Under the pieces are notes generated by a model. The model saw only the letters and a list, made by a program, of their open reading frames with translations. It did no database searches and was not told the DNA's origin. The translations under genes were made by a program, and so were the position numbers. From Argyresthia goedartella (taxonomy: Eukaryota; Arthropoda; Insecta; Lepidoptera; Argyresthiidae), in NCBI GenBank assembly GCA_949825045.1, contig OX463813.1, positions 5,890,001 to 5,954,000 on the forward strand: a stretch of 64,000 bases of DNA, given 5' to 3'. Shown piece after piece: positions 55,291 through 64,000 of this stretch (its first letter is position 1; each line of letters starts with the position of its first letter).

Positions 55291-57058
55291 ATGCCGCTCT
55301 CAACCATAGCGATGCCTACTGAAGATTTCATTGAACCCCTGCACAATAGCCCCGGACTTTACTTCGATCCTGTCGGCACATTGAAACTCATGAATGACTA
55401 CCTCCACGTTGTCATCCCTATAGACATCAAGAACCTTAAACCTCATATAGATAACATCAATAGTGTTTTCGGAACAGCTCGATATTTGTGTTAACAGAGT
55501 GACGCTCTGGAAGATGTAGAATGTCACAATATCATCCAACCTCTTAAGACTCTATAAGATGGTGTTGTGAGAGACTATGGCTCTATATCTCACTTTATTC
55601 CCACAAGATCTAAAAGATCCGCCTGGTTTTCAGGAGTAGGCACTATTCTAAAACACGTTTTTGGCACGATGGACGATAACGATACCGAGTAATTATAACA
55701 ACGCCATTCAGAACTTACAAAATAATAATAAACAATTGATATCTTTAATGAATGTGAACATTATAATGTTCACAGCAGCAATTTCGAAAGTCAATGAAAC
55801 TATCCACAAAATGAAGGTCATCTGAATGACGCTGTTGATACACTAGTTTCATCTTTAAAAAATGTTACAGATGAAACACATTATTTGTAGTTTAGAACCA
55901 GGTTAACTAATGTTTTTAGTGTTCTTCATGCCAATCTATTTTCTCTGACCTTTCAATTAGAGGATATTACTAACTCTATTTTATTCTCAAAAACAAACAT
56001 CCTTCATTCTGCAGTTATCACTCCGACTGAACTGTATAATGATCTTGTATCTAGTATTAAGTACTTACCTAAGTTAAGAGAGTTTCCAACTCCTTTAGAT
56101 TTAAGTAACATTAATATCATCACTAATTTGTCAGAACTGCTATCTTAGACTCTAAGTTGATTTTTGTTTTAAGAATACCTTTAGTTTATCAAATCGAATA
56201 AGATTTCTATAAAACCATTCCAATACCACACGACACAGAAAAACCAAACAGCTACGCTATGATAATACCTACAAAATGATACATTGCACTCAGCAAGGAT
56301 AAATCAAACTATTTTAGTTTTAATGACTTAAATAACTGTAAACATGTTCTAAAACATGCCTACATGTGTGACTTACCTAGCACATTCTCTTCAGTTGTAG
56401 ACCCGATATGTGAAATAGAAATAATTACTAAAGTTGTCAAAACACTTCCATCCCAATGAAAAACAAAGATTTTGAATGGTAAAATAGGTATTTGGCAAAA
56501 TATTAACCATAACAAATGGATCTATGTTTAATCTGAACTAACTGAGATAACCCTCGACTGCGAATCATATGTTCGAGAACTTACGATATCCGGTACGCCA
56601 CAGTGCATTGCCTTTTGCAAAAATATTAAACTATTTTCCCAATCCGATATTGTGGTAAATGTAAGTAGGATTAGTTCAGATTTTAATCTTATTAATGATA
56701 GTTGCTGTAATATTAATACCTTTCAAAGGTACAATTTCATGTACCCATACTAAATATTTTTAATGTAAACCTTGAAAACATTCGAAATTATGAAGATTCC
56801 TCCGAGGAAACTGTTAAGAAATTAGATGCTCTTTTGGATAACTATAACGTTGTTTCCAATCATGCCAGTTTTCCAATTATTACTCTTATTGTGTTAGTCT
56901 TAATTTTTATTTATATTGTGTATTATTTTTGTAATGGGAAATGTCTTACTCTAATCTCAATCAAATCATATACAGTAGCAACAGTCCCTGAACCCGAAAC
57001 ATCTGACTCTAATAATGATCAAGACCCCATTCCTCTACCGCGTCTCAGAATTGATTAA
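55291..57058 (+). pseudogene. E1 env-like (insect fusion-protein type) relic
   Basis: The N-terminal frame at 55291 is followed by breaks. A furin-like site RSKR lies near 55616, immediately before a hydrophobic Gly-containing stretch, as in errantivirus and baculovirus F-type proteins. The 3' end (56834-57058) encodes a single membrane-spanning segment (IITLIVLVLIFIYIVYYF) and a cytoplasmic tail. Multiple stops and frameshifts in between make it non-functional. Identification rests on position, cleavage site and membrane anchor. Confidence 0.72.
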
Positions 57059-57120
57059 TTTTGTCTTATGCCCTCGTAAACTTACTTTTCTACCCCTAAG
57101 TTTACTCTTATTCGGGAGGC

Positions 57121-57402
57121 TGTTATATATACCCCACTTCAGTTACCCTTTTGGCCTACACTACTTTAATTCTGTCTCTTCATCAAATTCGCTTCTAGAC
57201 CGATATTCTAATACCAACCAACGCCAGTCTACGTCGGTCACTCCAAGGGTGTGTGTTTTAAAGGGAAAGGTCTTACCCTTCAAAACATCTTCATACTTAC
57301 TTTAATTGTCAATAATTAACAGTCTAACTTTCAAAAATAAAACTATTAACTTTTATAGACTTTTTTTTTTTAAAAAACCTTCTGACTCGGCGCGTCATAA
57401 CA
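57121..57402 (+). repeat. E1 3' LTR
   Basis: 282 bp, TGTTATATATACCCC...CGTCATAACA, preceded by a purine-rich cgggaggc tract and followed by the GCAC duplication. Confidence 0.93.
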
Positions 57403-58060
57403 GCACGCTATGTAGCCTAAACGCCTTGATTGATTGAATCTAATGACACCCTTCATTAGATTCGTCGCAACTGTTAAAGTGACATTGGGTATTTAAAAAA
57501 AGGCCGATTTTTGGTGAGATGTATATGTCTTAAAACTATTATTTTTTAAATCCATCGAGGTCTAAGGTCTTTCGTCAGAATCGTCCGTGGAGAAGTCTTC
57601 TTTTAATTCCGTATTGTTGAGAACGTCGCCTGGTAGACAATGTGGGTTTTTTGGCTACACTTTGACGATCAGTTTCAATATTCTGATCCAACAAGCCCTT
57701 CTGATACGACGAGGAACTGCGTTATCTATTACTATGCCATGTAGCTTATAGTTATTCACGAAATGGAAGTGATTTCTACGAAAAATTGCCCGGAATTTTC
57801 ATGGAGTTTCCGCAATTCATGATGATGAGGCTGAGTAGAACGTTTTTAATAGTTAAAACACGTTGTTCAGTCGTAAAACTCTCAATAACAAATTTGCCGA
57901 ATCAAACAAAATATTTTTCATGACACAACTGTCATATTTGCCGCCTAAACAAAATGGCGGCTACAAAAAGTTGTATTCATGTGTTGTGTGTTGCCCACCC
58001 TGCATTCATATCCACAGTTCATGAGGTTCAGCCCGGTGACGGCAGTTAGTAATAGGGTCC
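57403..58060 (-). other. Possible transposase scrap, otherwise no gene
   Basis: Around 57570-57720 the minus strand reads SVAKKPTLSTRRRSQQYGIK, reminiscent of the HTH of mariner-like transposases, with stops on both sides. The remainder has no supported feature. Confidence 0.3.
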
Positions 58061-58079
58061 CGATTGTCCCCCTCCGGAT

Positions 58080-58250
58080 ACGGAACCCTAAAACTGTCAT
58101 CTTACCTCTGTGGCGCTGCGCTTGTAGCTCTGCCTATCGTGGATGATTATATGTGTGTGATGTCTCTGTTTCTGGTTACCATGACACAGGGTATCCTAGT
58201 GTGGGGCCAGAAGCCATGTATGTGCTTGTATATTTTATGTTTATACTTAC
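58080..58250 (+). repeat. SINE S2, copy 1 (promoter partly deleted)
   Basis: acctctgtggcgctgcgctt, gtagctctgcctatcgtgga, ggatgattatatgtgtgtga, ggccagaagccatgtatgtg. Compared with 61824 and 63776 it lacks the ggtcccgggttcgaatcccg segment, so the B box is gone. Confidence 0.75.
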
Positions 58251-58265
58251 CTATTCTGCATTTAC

Positions 58266-58427
58266 CTTAAACTGCGGCGTTGGCTTGTCGACGTTAAAAG
58301 TGATATTTAGGTACTGCTTGACACGATCCTTATAAAGATTGACTGTTGCGATCACTCTATACTCCTTGTCTATGGATCCGTTGTTCGGGGGACACTTCTC
58401 GGCGTATAAGAGCTTTGGTTTTTGTTG
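58266..58427 (-). CDS. Gene B exon 2
   Basis: A 162-bp exon of 54 codons, phase 0 at both ends; acceptor AATCTCTTTTCAG, donor GTAAAT. The peptide includes PKLLYAEKCPPNNGSIDKEY and YLNITFNVDKPTPQFK. Cys is at position 12 as in gene A, followed by CPPNN/CIPKNN and the same [DE]KPTP terminus. The NIT sequon fits secretion. Intron 2 (to 41791) spans 16.5 kb and contains the E1 provirus, a Helitron and a LINE. Confidence 0.87.
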
Positions 58428-58469
58428 CTGAAAAGAGATTTCATTACATAAACTTTTTTCTAAATTAGC

Positions 58470-58720
58470 CTATAAATGTCCCCACCTAGGGGCACAGTGG
58501 CTAGCTCAGTGCCGGTTGATGGAGGGGTTTTACGACCGTAGAAGCGTAGCGATAGTAGCCGTGACCTACAGCTCAACGTGTTATCCGGAACACTGATCAT
58601 CTGATAATGTACTTAAGATAAAATAAAATAAAATAATTATCTCGTTCGTTCATGGTCAGGATTCGAACCTGCTTCTCCTGTGTGAGAAGCAAGCGTAAAA
58701 CCTATTAGACATTATATAAT
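58470..58720 (-). repeat. SINE S1, copy 2
   Basis: tRNA-like head on the right (minus strand): the B box GGTTCGAATCC is intact in tcaggattcgaacctgcttc. The body (gtccccacctaggggcac, gatggaggggttttacgacc, gtagcgatagtagcc) matches 34335-34600. A short AAATA repeat is at 58620-58635. Confidence 0.82.
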
Positions 58721-58879
58721 TACATAGACATCACATAAACATAACTTAACATAACATAGCGTCACGTCTTTTCTCATACGGGCTGGAAGAGTCCTAGTGG
58801 TGCCAGTTCGGCCGGTTCAGCCAGTTATGAAAATCTCTCACTTGATAACGCTGTTTATTGTTTATTTAAATCTTTTGCT

Positions 58880-60430
58880 ATCATAAACATCTGAACCAAA
58901 ATTTTTGTTGTTCTTCTTTTCGTGTGGAAGCCTTAAACAGGAAATAAAATATTATACTATATGTTTCCAAAAATAAGCCACCGCTATGGCATTCGCCGAT
59001 GCTTTTATAAGATCCTCCTCGTGACATTTGGAACCATCCGGGCAAGTTTTTAGATGGTCCGTTGTTTGATCCGCCCCGCATTTGCACAGGGAGCTCAAAG
59101 TTTTGGTCATTTTCCCCCATTTCTGTAGGTTATCCTTCGTTCGGGCGACACCCGCACACAGTCGGTTGAGCGCTTTCCAAACCATTCACTCCTGTGGACC
59201 ACCAGGAGGAAAAAGTTCTGTCGGTCTCACAAAGCCGTTGAGATGTTGGGCGCAGCCTCTCCACTTCCTCGGCCACGTTCTTTCGGCCTTTCCCCTGAGG
59301 GGATCTCATTGGTGGTGAAACTCGCCCGTGATTTGAGGCGCTGTTGTAGAGGAATGTCATGGAGAGGATGACGAGGATCTTAAAGCTGTCTCCATCGTCC
59401 ATTGGCCGTGGCCGTCTCCCTTAGGTTAAATGGTGGTGCTTTACCGGCGAGGAGGTGCACTTTTTCAGTCGGTGTAGGCTTTAGGCAGCCGGTGAACAGA
59501 CGCCATGTTTCGTCGAGAGCCACGTCCACCTGACCGGTGTGCGTGGAGTTTTTTCACACAGGGCATGCATATTCCGCTGCCGAGTAGCTTAGAGCTAGCA
59601 CTGTTGTTCATTGACCCCCATGTGCTTCCCACCATGATGCGTCGGACCATGTTGTTTTGTGTGCTGACCTTAATTTTGGTGTTAATACAATGCTGCCTAT
59701 ATGTAAGTGCTCTGTCCACTATTTGGGTGTGGATGTGTGGATTTTCGCTGTAAGTCTGCGATGGCTGACCGTGTCGCACGCTGCCGTTGGATCCACGAAG
59801 GCCACTACGGCAATCAGTTCCTTCTCGTACCCGTCCTCTATATGCTGAGTTAGGTTGAAGATTTGGACTGTACATGATTTTCCTGCGCGATTTTTTCAAC
59901 AACAAGCTGGGTTTGTTGTTGAAAAATTTAATTTTCTAATGTGTTGATTATTCTGTTCAAGATAAGCCGCTCATAGATCTTAAATAAGTGGCAGAGAAGG
60001 TATATGGGTCAATAGCTCTAAGGATCGTCAGGCGATTTTCCTGTCTTGAACAAAGCTACTACATAGATCATCACCAGCTTTTCGGTATGTTTATAACACT
60101 GGAGCAATTCATTGGAGGATTCATCAATTCGAGTAGCCAGACTCTTACTTTTAGTCCAAACTTCTTGATCCGTACTTATATCATCGATACCTGCCGCTTT
60201 GCCATTCTTGAGGTTGTTCAAAGATTTATAGAGTTCTGCGGCATTGAAGGTTGATTTAAGGTGTTTGACCTCTTCGTTTTATGTCTTCAATAGAGGAACA
60301 TGGCGGCAGCCTGATGATGATTTTACCATTAGACCAGTAGTTGGTGGGTGATTTTATTAGCGGATACGTTACAGTGTAACTCAGCTTTGATGGGGTCGTT
60401 GTTTAGCTTCCATATGAAGGACCATATTTT
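58880..60430 (-). pseudogene. LINE RT, heavily decayed
   Basis: NLKNGKAAGIDDIS (RT lead-in, ~60200), then a YLGV-type block and LTYRQHCINTKIKVSTQNNM, then near the end WKALNRLCAGVARTKDNLQKW and CKCGADQTTDHLKTC, a C-terminal Cys/His cluster typical of some LINE RTs. Spread over three frames with many stops. Confidence 0.75.
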
Positions 60431-60574
60431 TTTTTGCTATTGTGTCTTCCGAAGTTATACCTCCGCCAGAAAGGAGCTGTTCTTGGTTTGACGGCAGATG
60501 AAACTTGGCACATGATAGGTCGATGTTGCGTTCCCGGATTAGGGGGAAGCACTGATTTTGCATCATCATCTAAG

Positions 60575-60995
60575 TCATCTCACGCACCCCTTCTGGGGCG
60601 TGGGGAGTCGGGGTCAGGTCGACGGACCTCTTCCCGAAGAATCGCCTCTGTCCACTCCTGTGGACAGGTCATCGGATGGCCCCTGCGGGCGGTGGTCTTC
60701 ATGTGGCGCTGGTATGCAGTGGGTGATCGCCGGCTAGGCAACCAGGTCGCGTGGCAGGTGGCGGCGGTCGGGCGGGCGCGCGTGGTGCGGCGCCAGTTTG
60801 GCGATGTGCGGAAGATGTGACGCATCCGCACGCGCGAACATGCCCTTCGCCAGCCTCTGGACAAACTGGTCCACGGTTTCCCATCTTAGGTCCCTCTGGA
60901 TTGTCGCGTTCCTCACGTAGCGGGGGGCGCCGACGATGGTACGCAGAGAGAGGTTCTCTTGGGCTCGGAGTCTCCGTTTGAGATTTTGCATATTG
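60575..60995 (-). pseudogene. Jockey-like LINE J1, 3' fragment
   Basis: RLRAQENLSLRTIVGAPRYV and RNATIQRDLRWETVDQFVQR match the C-terminus of the RT at 20897-21919 closely. The 3' end has the same GAAGGGGTG(C/T) element, followed by a GATGAT run. It is 5'-truncated at ~60995. Confidence 0.88.
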
Positions 60996-61079
60996 ATGTG
61001 GATGCTTATATAAGGTCAGGGTTATAGCCACTTTTCCAGCGACCTCTGTTGAAGGAAGTTGGTAATTTTGGGTCATGTT

Positions 61080-61464
61080 TAAGCGCCAGATTATTAGAAT
61101 CAGCCCACTCTTCTAACCTGTCGCCATTGGTATCGCGAGTAAAGTTTTAAAATTTTAATGTTAAAGTTATATTTAACAAATTCTTATTTTTAGCGTTGTA
61201 ATTTTATACGTAAAAAGATCCTTTGTTTACCTGTAAGTAGATGAATATCTACTAGAATTAATTATGGAAATATTGTATCATCTGTTGGCAAACCAAACTA
61301 AATAAATAAATAAATATTCATTCATTAGGATTTCAATTGTTAAACCTGGTTAACCTAGTTACTCAATACTCTTTTTTCTGCATGACAGGGCACTAGCTTA
61401 TCGACATAGCTATGAAGATACGAAGGTTTCTTCAGTTAGAAAAAATATTCAACATAATACTCAC
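61080..61464. other. No gene seen
   Basis: Start of gene B intron 1; AT-rich with aaataaataaata near 61300. Confidence 0.4.
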
Positions 61465-61530
61465 CTCTCCACAGTAAACCAAAGAAATAAGAAACAAACA
61501 AAAGACGCCATTTATCAAAACCTCAGACAT
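61465..61530 (-). CDS. Gene B exon 1 (start and signal peptide)
   Basis: ATG at 61528-61530 (context acaaaATG) opens MSEVLINGVFCLFLISLVYC-GE, a short secretory signal, ending at a GTGAGT donor in phase 0, which matches the exon 2 acceptor phase. An in-frame ATG 33 bp upstream could extend it by 11 residues; the shorter form has the better signal-peptide shape. The equivalent gene A exon also ends at GTGAGT in phase 0. Confidence 0.75.
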
Positions 61531-61823
61531 TTTGTAAAATATTTTACCTATAGGTATATACATTTTGAAAATATATGCAGCAGTGATCATAAAATACCTA
61601 CACTTACATGCACATTACTAAACATTATAAAAGCAATAAAATGGAAACAAATTGCTTTTAATTTCGTAACAGCAAATCATCTTTTAATTTTGGTTAGTAT
61701 TGTCATTCTGTTTGATATAAATTACCATCACTCTAAGGTAGTTACTACACGGCGGAGTTAACTCGATGACGTCATAGCGTCCGTTACTGTCCTACTGACG
61801 CGTCGAGGGCGAGAGCGAGCGAG
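61531..61823. other. Gene B upstream region
   Basis: Contains AT-rich blocks (cattataaaagcaataaaat at about 61625-61643, giving a minus-strand TTTTATAATG). No clear TCAGT initiator. Promoter not resolved. Confidence 0.3.
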
Positions 61824-62010
61824 AGACGACCTCTGTGGCACTGTGGTTGTGGCTCTGCCTACCATTCGAGATGTCCCGGGTTGGATTCCCGGCTAGGGAA
61901 ACAGAAAAAAAAAGTCTTGGATGTCTATAAGTGTGGCGTGTGAGCGTATGAATGTGGGGCAGCAATGTATGTGCCTGTATGTAAATGTTTATATTTTTTT
62001 GTCTATAGAG
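61824..62010 (+). repeat. SINE S2, copy 2
   Basis: acgacctctgtggcactgtg, gtggctctgcctaccattcg, agatgtcccgggttggattc (B box GGTTGGATTCC, degraded), ccggctagggaaacagaaaa. The body continues gtcttggatgtctataagtg. Confidence 0.8.
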
Positions 62011-62139
62011 AAGGAGGGAAAACGCTTTCCTTGCGGGTGCCAAGGTAACTTCAGGCGTAGTATAGTCATTTACAAACTTACGGTAGACTTAAATTTACAA
62101 AATGAGTTAAATCCCTTCATAATGAGTTAAAATTTTGAC

Positions 62140-62330
62140 GACCCGAATGGCCGAGTCGGCAGTGACCCTGCCTAAGAAGCCTAAGAGTCCCGGGTTCGAG
62201 TCCCGGTGGGGGCAAATATTTGTTTGACGAGAACGGATGTTTGTAGCATAGTAATGGTTGTTTATTTATCTAAGTATAACATTTATTTATATAAGTATGT
62301 GTATCGTTGTCTAGTACCTAAGACACAGGG
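62140..62330 (+). repeat. tRNA-derived SINE S3
   Basis: The head resembles a tRNA: A box TGGCCGAGTCGG (62150-62161) and B box GGTTCGAGTCC (62194-62204), 5'-flanking acgacccgaa and 3' cggtgggggc. The arms pair only roughly, so it is SINE-like rather than a functional tRNA. The body has tataagtatgtgtatcgttg and acacagggtaggcagagcca. Confidence 0.82.
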
Positions 62331-63439
62331 TAGGCAGAGCCACAAGACCAGCAGGAGTAGGTACAGTATGATTATTTTAACTTAAACGCTCGACACTTCC
62401 CAGTTTAAGTCGCTGAAGTTCGGCACAGAGGCGTATCATGAAGAAAGGAAAGAAAATAAGGAAACATCTGAAACAGTTAATTAATTAACCATAAAAAAGC
62501 CGAGAATTGTCGAGTGATGAAGACAAAATAATCGTACTGTTCCCAAGTACGAACAACAAAAACAAAACTCCCAGTCACAAGTAAACGCGACATTATAATA
62601 TTCGCACGCCCTTGACCCAAAAAAAAACGCAAAGTAAACGCACGAAAGCGAAATCCGCGATAAAAATTCATAACCTGTAATACACATCAGGCCAAATAAA
62701 AGTATAGGAGATTGAAATGAAACACATGGGGGCAGGTATACGGAGTCCCCAGGGTAAGGGGCTAATAACGACCTCTTTAGACATTGGCCTCCGTTGACGA
62801 GATGTCTTGTAGGCCGGGAGGTTTTAAAAAAGTATCCCTTCTCGTGGCGGGCGCCATTTTGAAAAATTACGCTCAACCGGCAAGGGGGCTACGTGGGTGG
62901 TCCCCGCGGGCTGTTGCCTGCTCCTACTAAAACGTCGCTCACGGCGTTTTATTGTATGAAAAGGATAGGAACCTAAATATTATTAGAATTGCCATGAAAC
63001 ATGAAGTTATCATTCCTGACTTCATGTCTATCGGTGTATCATAACGCCGATTTTCCCGTGAGGGGAAAAATACAGTAGCTTTAATTTGGAATACTTCAAA
63101 CCACACAATTATCTTTCTGCGGGCAACTATGGTCCCTTTTTTTTTTTTTTTTTCTCTCTCATTTTTTTAGTACCATAGATGAACCTCAAGCGCTTAGATA
63201 CATGCTGAAATCCAATAATCCTACAATTATGAGGTATTTTTTTCCATTTAATGATAGTTGGAAACATCGTGAGGCAACTATGGTCCAACAAACAATAATT
63301 AGATTGCGAATTTCCGAATACCGTTTAATATATCCTAAGCTCAGACAAACCACTACTCGTAATAAGCCGTTCAATCTTTAGAAATGAAACGGTGAATGTA
63401 GTCGTATCGTACCAAACTTAAAATTTCGATATTTTAGAC
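62331..63439. other. No gene seen
   Basis: Includes a GC-richer stretch at 62730-62950. The minus-strand 131-codon frame at 62481-62876 has no recognisable domain. Repeated caactatggtcc words at 63125 and 63280 suggest repeat-derived sequence. Confidence 0.4.
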
Positions 63440-63640
63440 CACAACTACGAGTTTCTTGGATTTGGTACCCAAAGGGTGCCTAATACTAAGTCTCTGATGT
63501 CCGTCCGTCTGTCTGTTTGTCTATTCATCAGCGGGCAGTATCTTAAGAACGATTTTAGGTTGAGAGTTGAAATATTCATACAATGTGTATTTCTGCTAGA
63601 GCACTAAATAATGAAATACACGAAATTTTATTAATAAAAG
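63440..63640 (+). repeat. Common insect dispersed repeat
   Basis: ttggtacccaaagggtgcct, tgatgtccgtccgtctgtct, agtatcttaagaacgatttt, gagttgaaatattcatacaa: a familiar widespread repeat in lepidopteran introns. Confidence 0.65.
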
Positions 63641-63775
63641 GGGTCCCTATGTAAGACAGTGTTTGGCTAATCCTGCGAATAATTAGTTATTAATATCACG
63701 GGGAATTTCTTAAGGCCTGAAAAACTACATCAAATACGTCCTTTATGCAATACTGCAGACTAAATATGTTGTATT

Positions 63776-63960
63776 TGATGACCTCTGTGGCATTTCGGTT
63801 CGAGGTACTGCCTCCCAAGCGAGAGGTCCCGGGTTCGAATCCCGGCTGGGGAGGAAGAAAACATATTCCCCAGGTCTTGGATGTTTATATGTGTGTGACG
63901 TCGCTGTTTATGGTTCCTACGACACATAGTTTCTTAGCCTATGGCCAGAAGCAATTTATA
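63776..63960 (+). repeat. SINE S2, copy 3 (best preserved)
   Basis: acctctgtggcatttcggtt, gcctcccaagcgagaggtcc, cgggttcgaatcccggctgg. The B box GGTTCGAATCC is perfect. The body has aggtcttggatgtttatatg and tggccagaagcaatttatag. The A box is weak. Confidence 0.83.
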
Positions 63961-64000
63961 GATTGACAGAAAAACCTAGGCCTAGGGGGATTCCTGACAG

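Larger units (their letters stand above)
47344..57402 (+). mobile_element. Gypsy/errantivirus-like endogenous provirus E1
   Basis: LTRs TGTTATA...TAACA at both ends, a perfect 4-bp duplication GCAC (47340-47343 and 57403-57406), and a primer-binding site TGGTGGCAGCG 2 bp after the 5' LTR. It has gag, pol and an env-like region in order. The reading frames are broken throughout and the RT core is lost to an embedded LINE fragment. A defective relic. Confidence 0.93.

Noticed and set aside
59082..59848. Plus-strand ORFs
   Set aside because: Antisense of a decayed LINE RT; no independent motifs.
62145..62216. A functional tRNA gene
   Set aside because: A and B boxes are good, but the acceptor and anticodon arms do not pair convincingly and a SINE body follows, so it is annotated as a SINE.
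62477..62876. Minus-strand ORFs of 64 and 131 codons
   Set aside because: No recognisable domain, no homologue in the window, and in repeat-like surroundings. A hydrophobic Phe/Cys-rich translation alone is not enough.

Overview
The window looks like AT-rich insect genomic DNA, most likely from a moth or butterfly. The evidence is the repeat landscape: tRNA-headed SINEs with A and B boxes, the dispersed RTE/SINE-type tail that opens with a CCCGCAACTTCATCTGCGTG-like motif, several LINE families, a Helitron helicase, Tc1-type transposases, gypsy elements and many short inverted-repeat elements. Genes are split by introns and there is no operon-like packing. The species cannot be named from sequence alone.

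The most gene-like content is on the minus strand: two paralogous four-exon genes for small secreted proteins, both swollen by transposons. Gene B has a signal-peptide exon (61465-61530), two 162-bp exons (58266-58427 and 41630-41791) and a terminal exon (36135-36260). All junctions are phase 0, giving about 171 residues. Gene A has a signal-peptide exon (7894-7977) and the same two 162-bp exons (7094-7255 and 5898-6059); its last exon appears to lie beyond the left edge. The paralogues share three cysteines at equivalent exon positions. The pattern weakly recalls insect secreted DUF1091/ML-like proteins, but I do not firmly recognise the family. Orphan exon candidates lie at 29389-29472, 32924-33025 and, on the plus strand, 42363-42464.

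Layout. 1-3290: LINE family D, coiled-coil ORF1, endonuclease and start of RT. 3720-4678: Tc1 transposase remnant. 4995-8900: gene A among MITEs. 9300-15520: DDE transposase, several LINE scraps and a fold-back element. 15819-22326: a decayed gypsy element on the minus strand. Both of its LTRs carry a retroposed insert at the same nucleotide, and its 3' part contains a striking array of eight hairpins. 22910-28320: a second family D LINE, split by a 3.1-kb non-coding LTR element. 28321-29243: a third family D copy. 30500-41500: mainly microsatellites, MITEs, SINEs and minisatellites inside gene B's last intron and downstream of gene B. 42455-45870: LINE plus Helitron. 47344-57402: an env-bearing gypsy/errantivirus-like provirus with a 4-bp target duplication, itself interrupted by the 5' part of another LINE. 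57400-64000: SINEs, LINE remnants and exons 2 and 1 of gene B.

The transposon genes do not cooperate with the host genes. They record layered insertions, and several layers can be ordered from target-site duplications. Nearly all element ORFs carry stops or frameshifts; the longest clean ones are the family D RT (26732-28321), its ORF1 (2097-3275) and the RT at 20897-21919.
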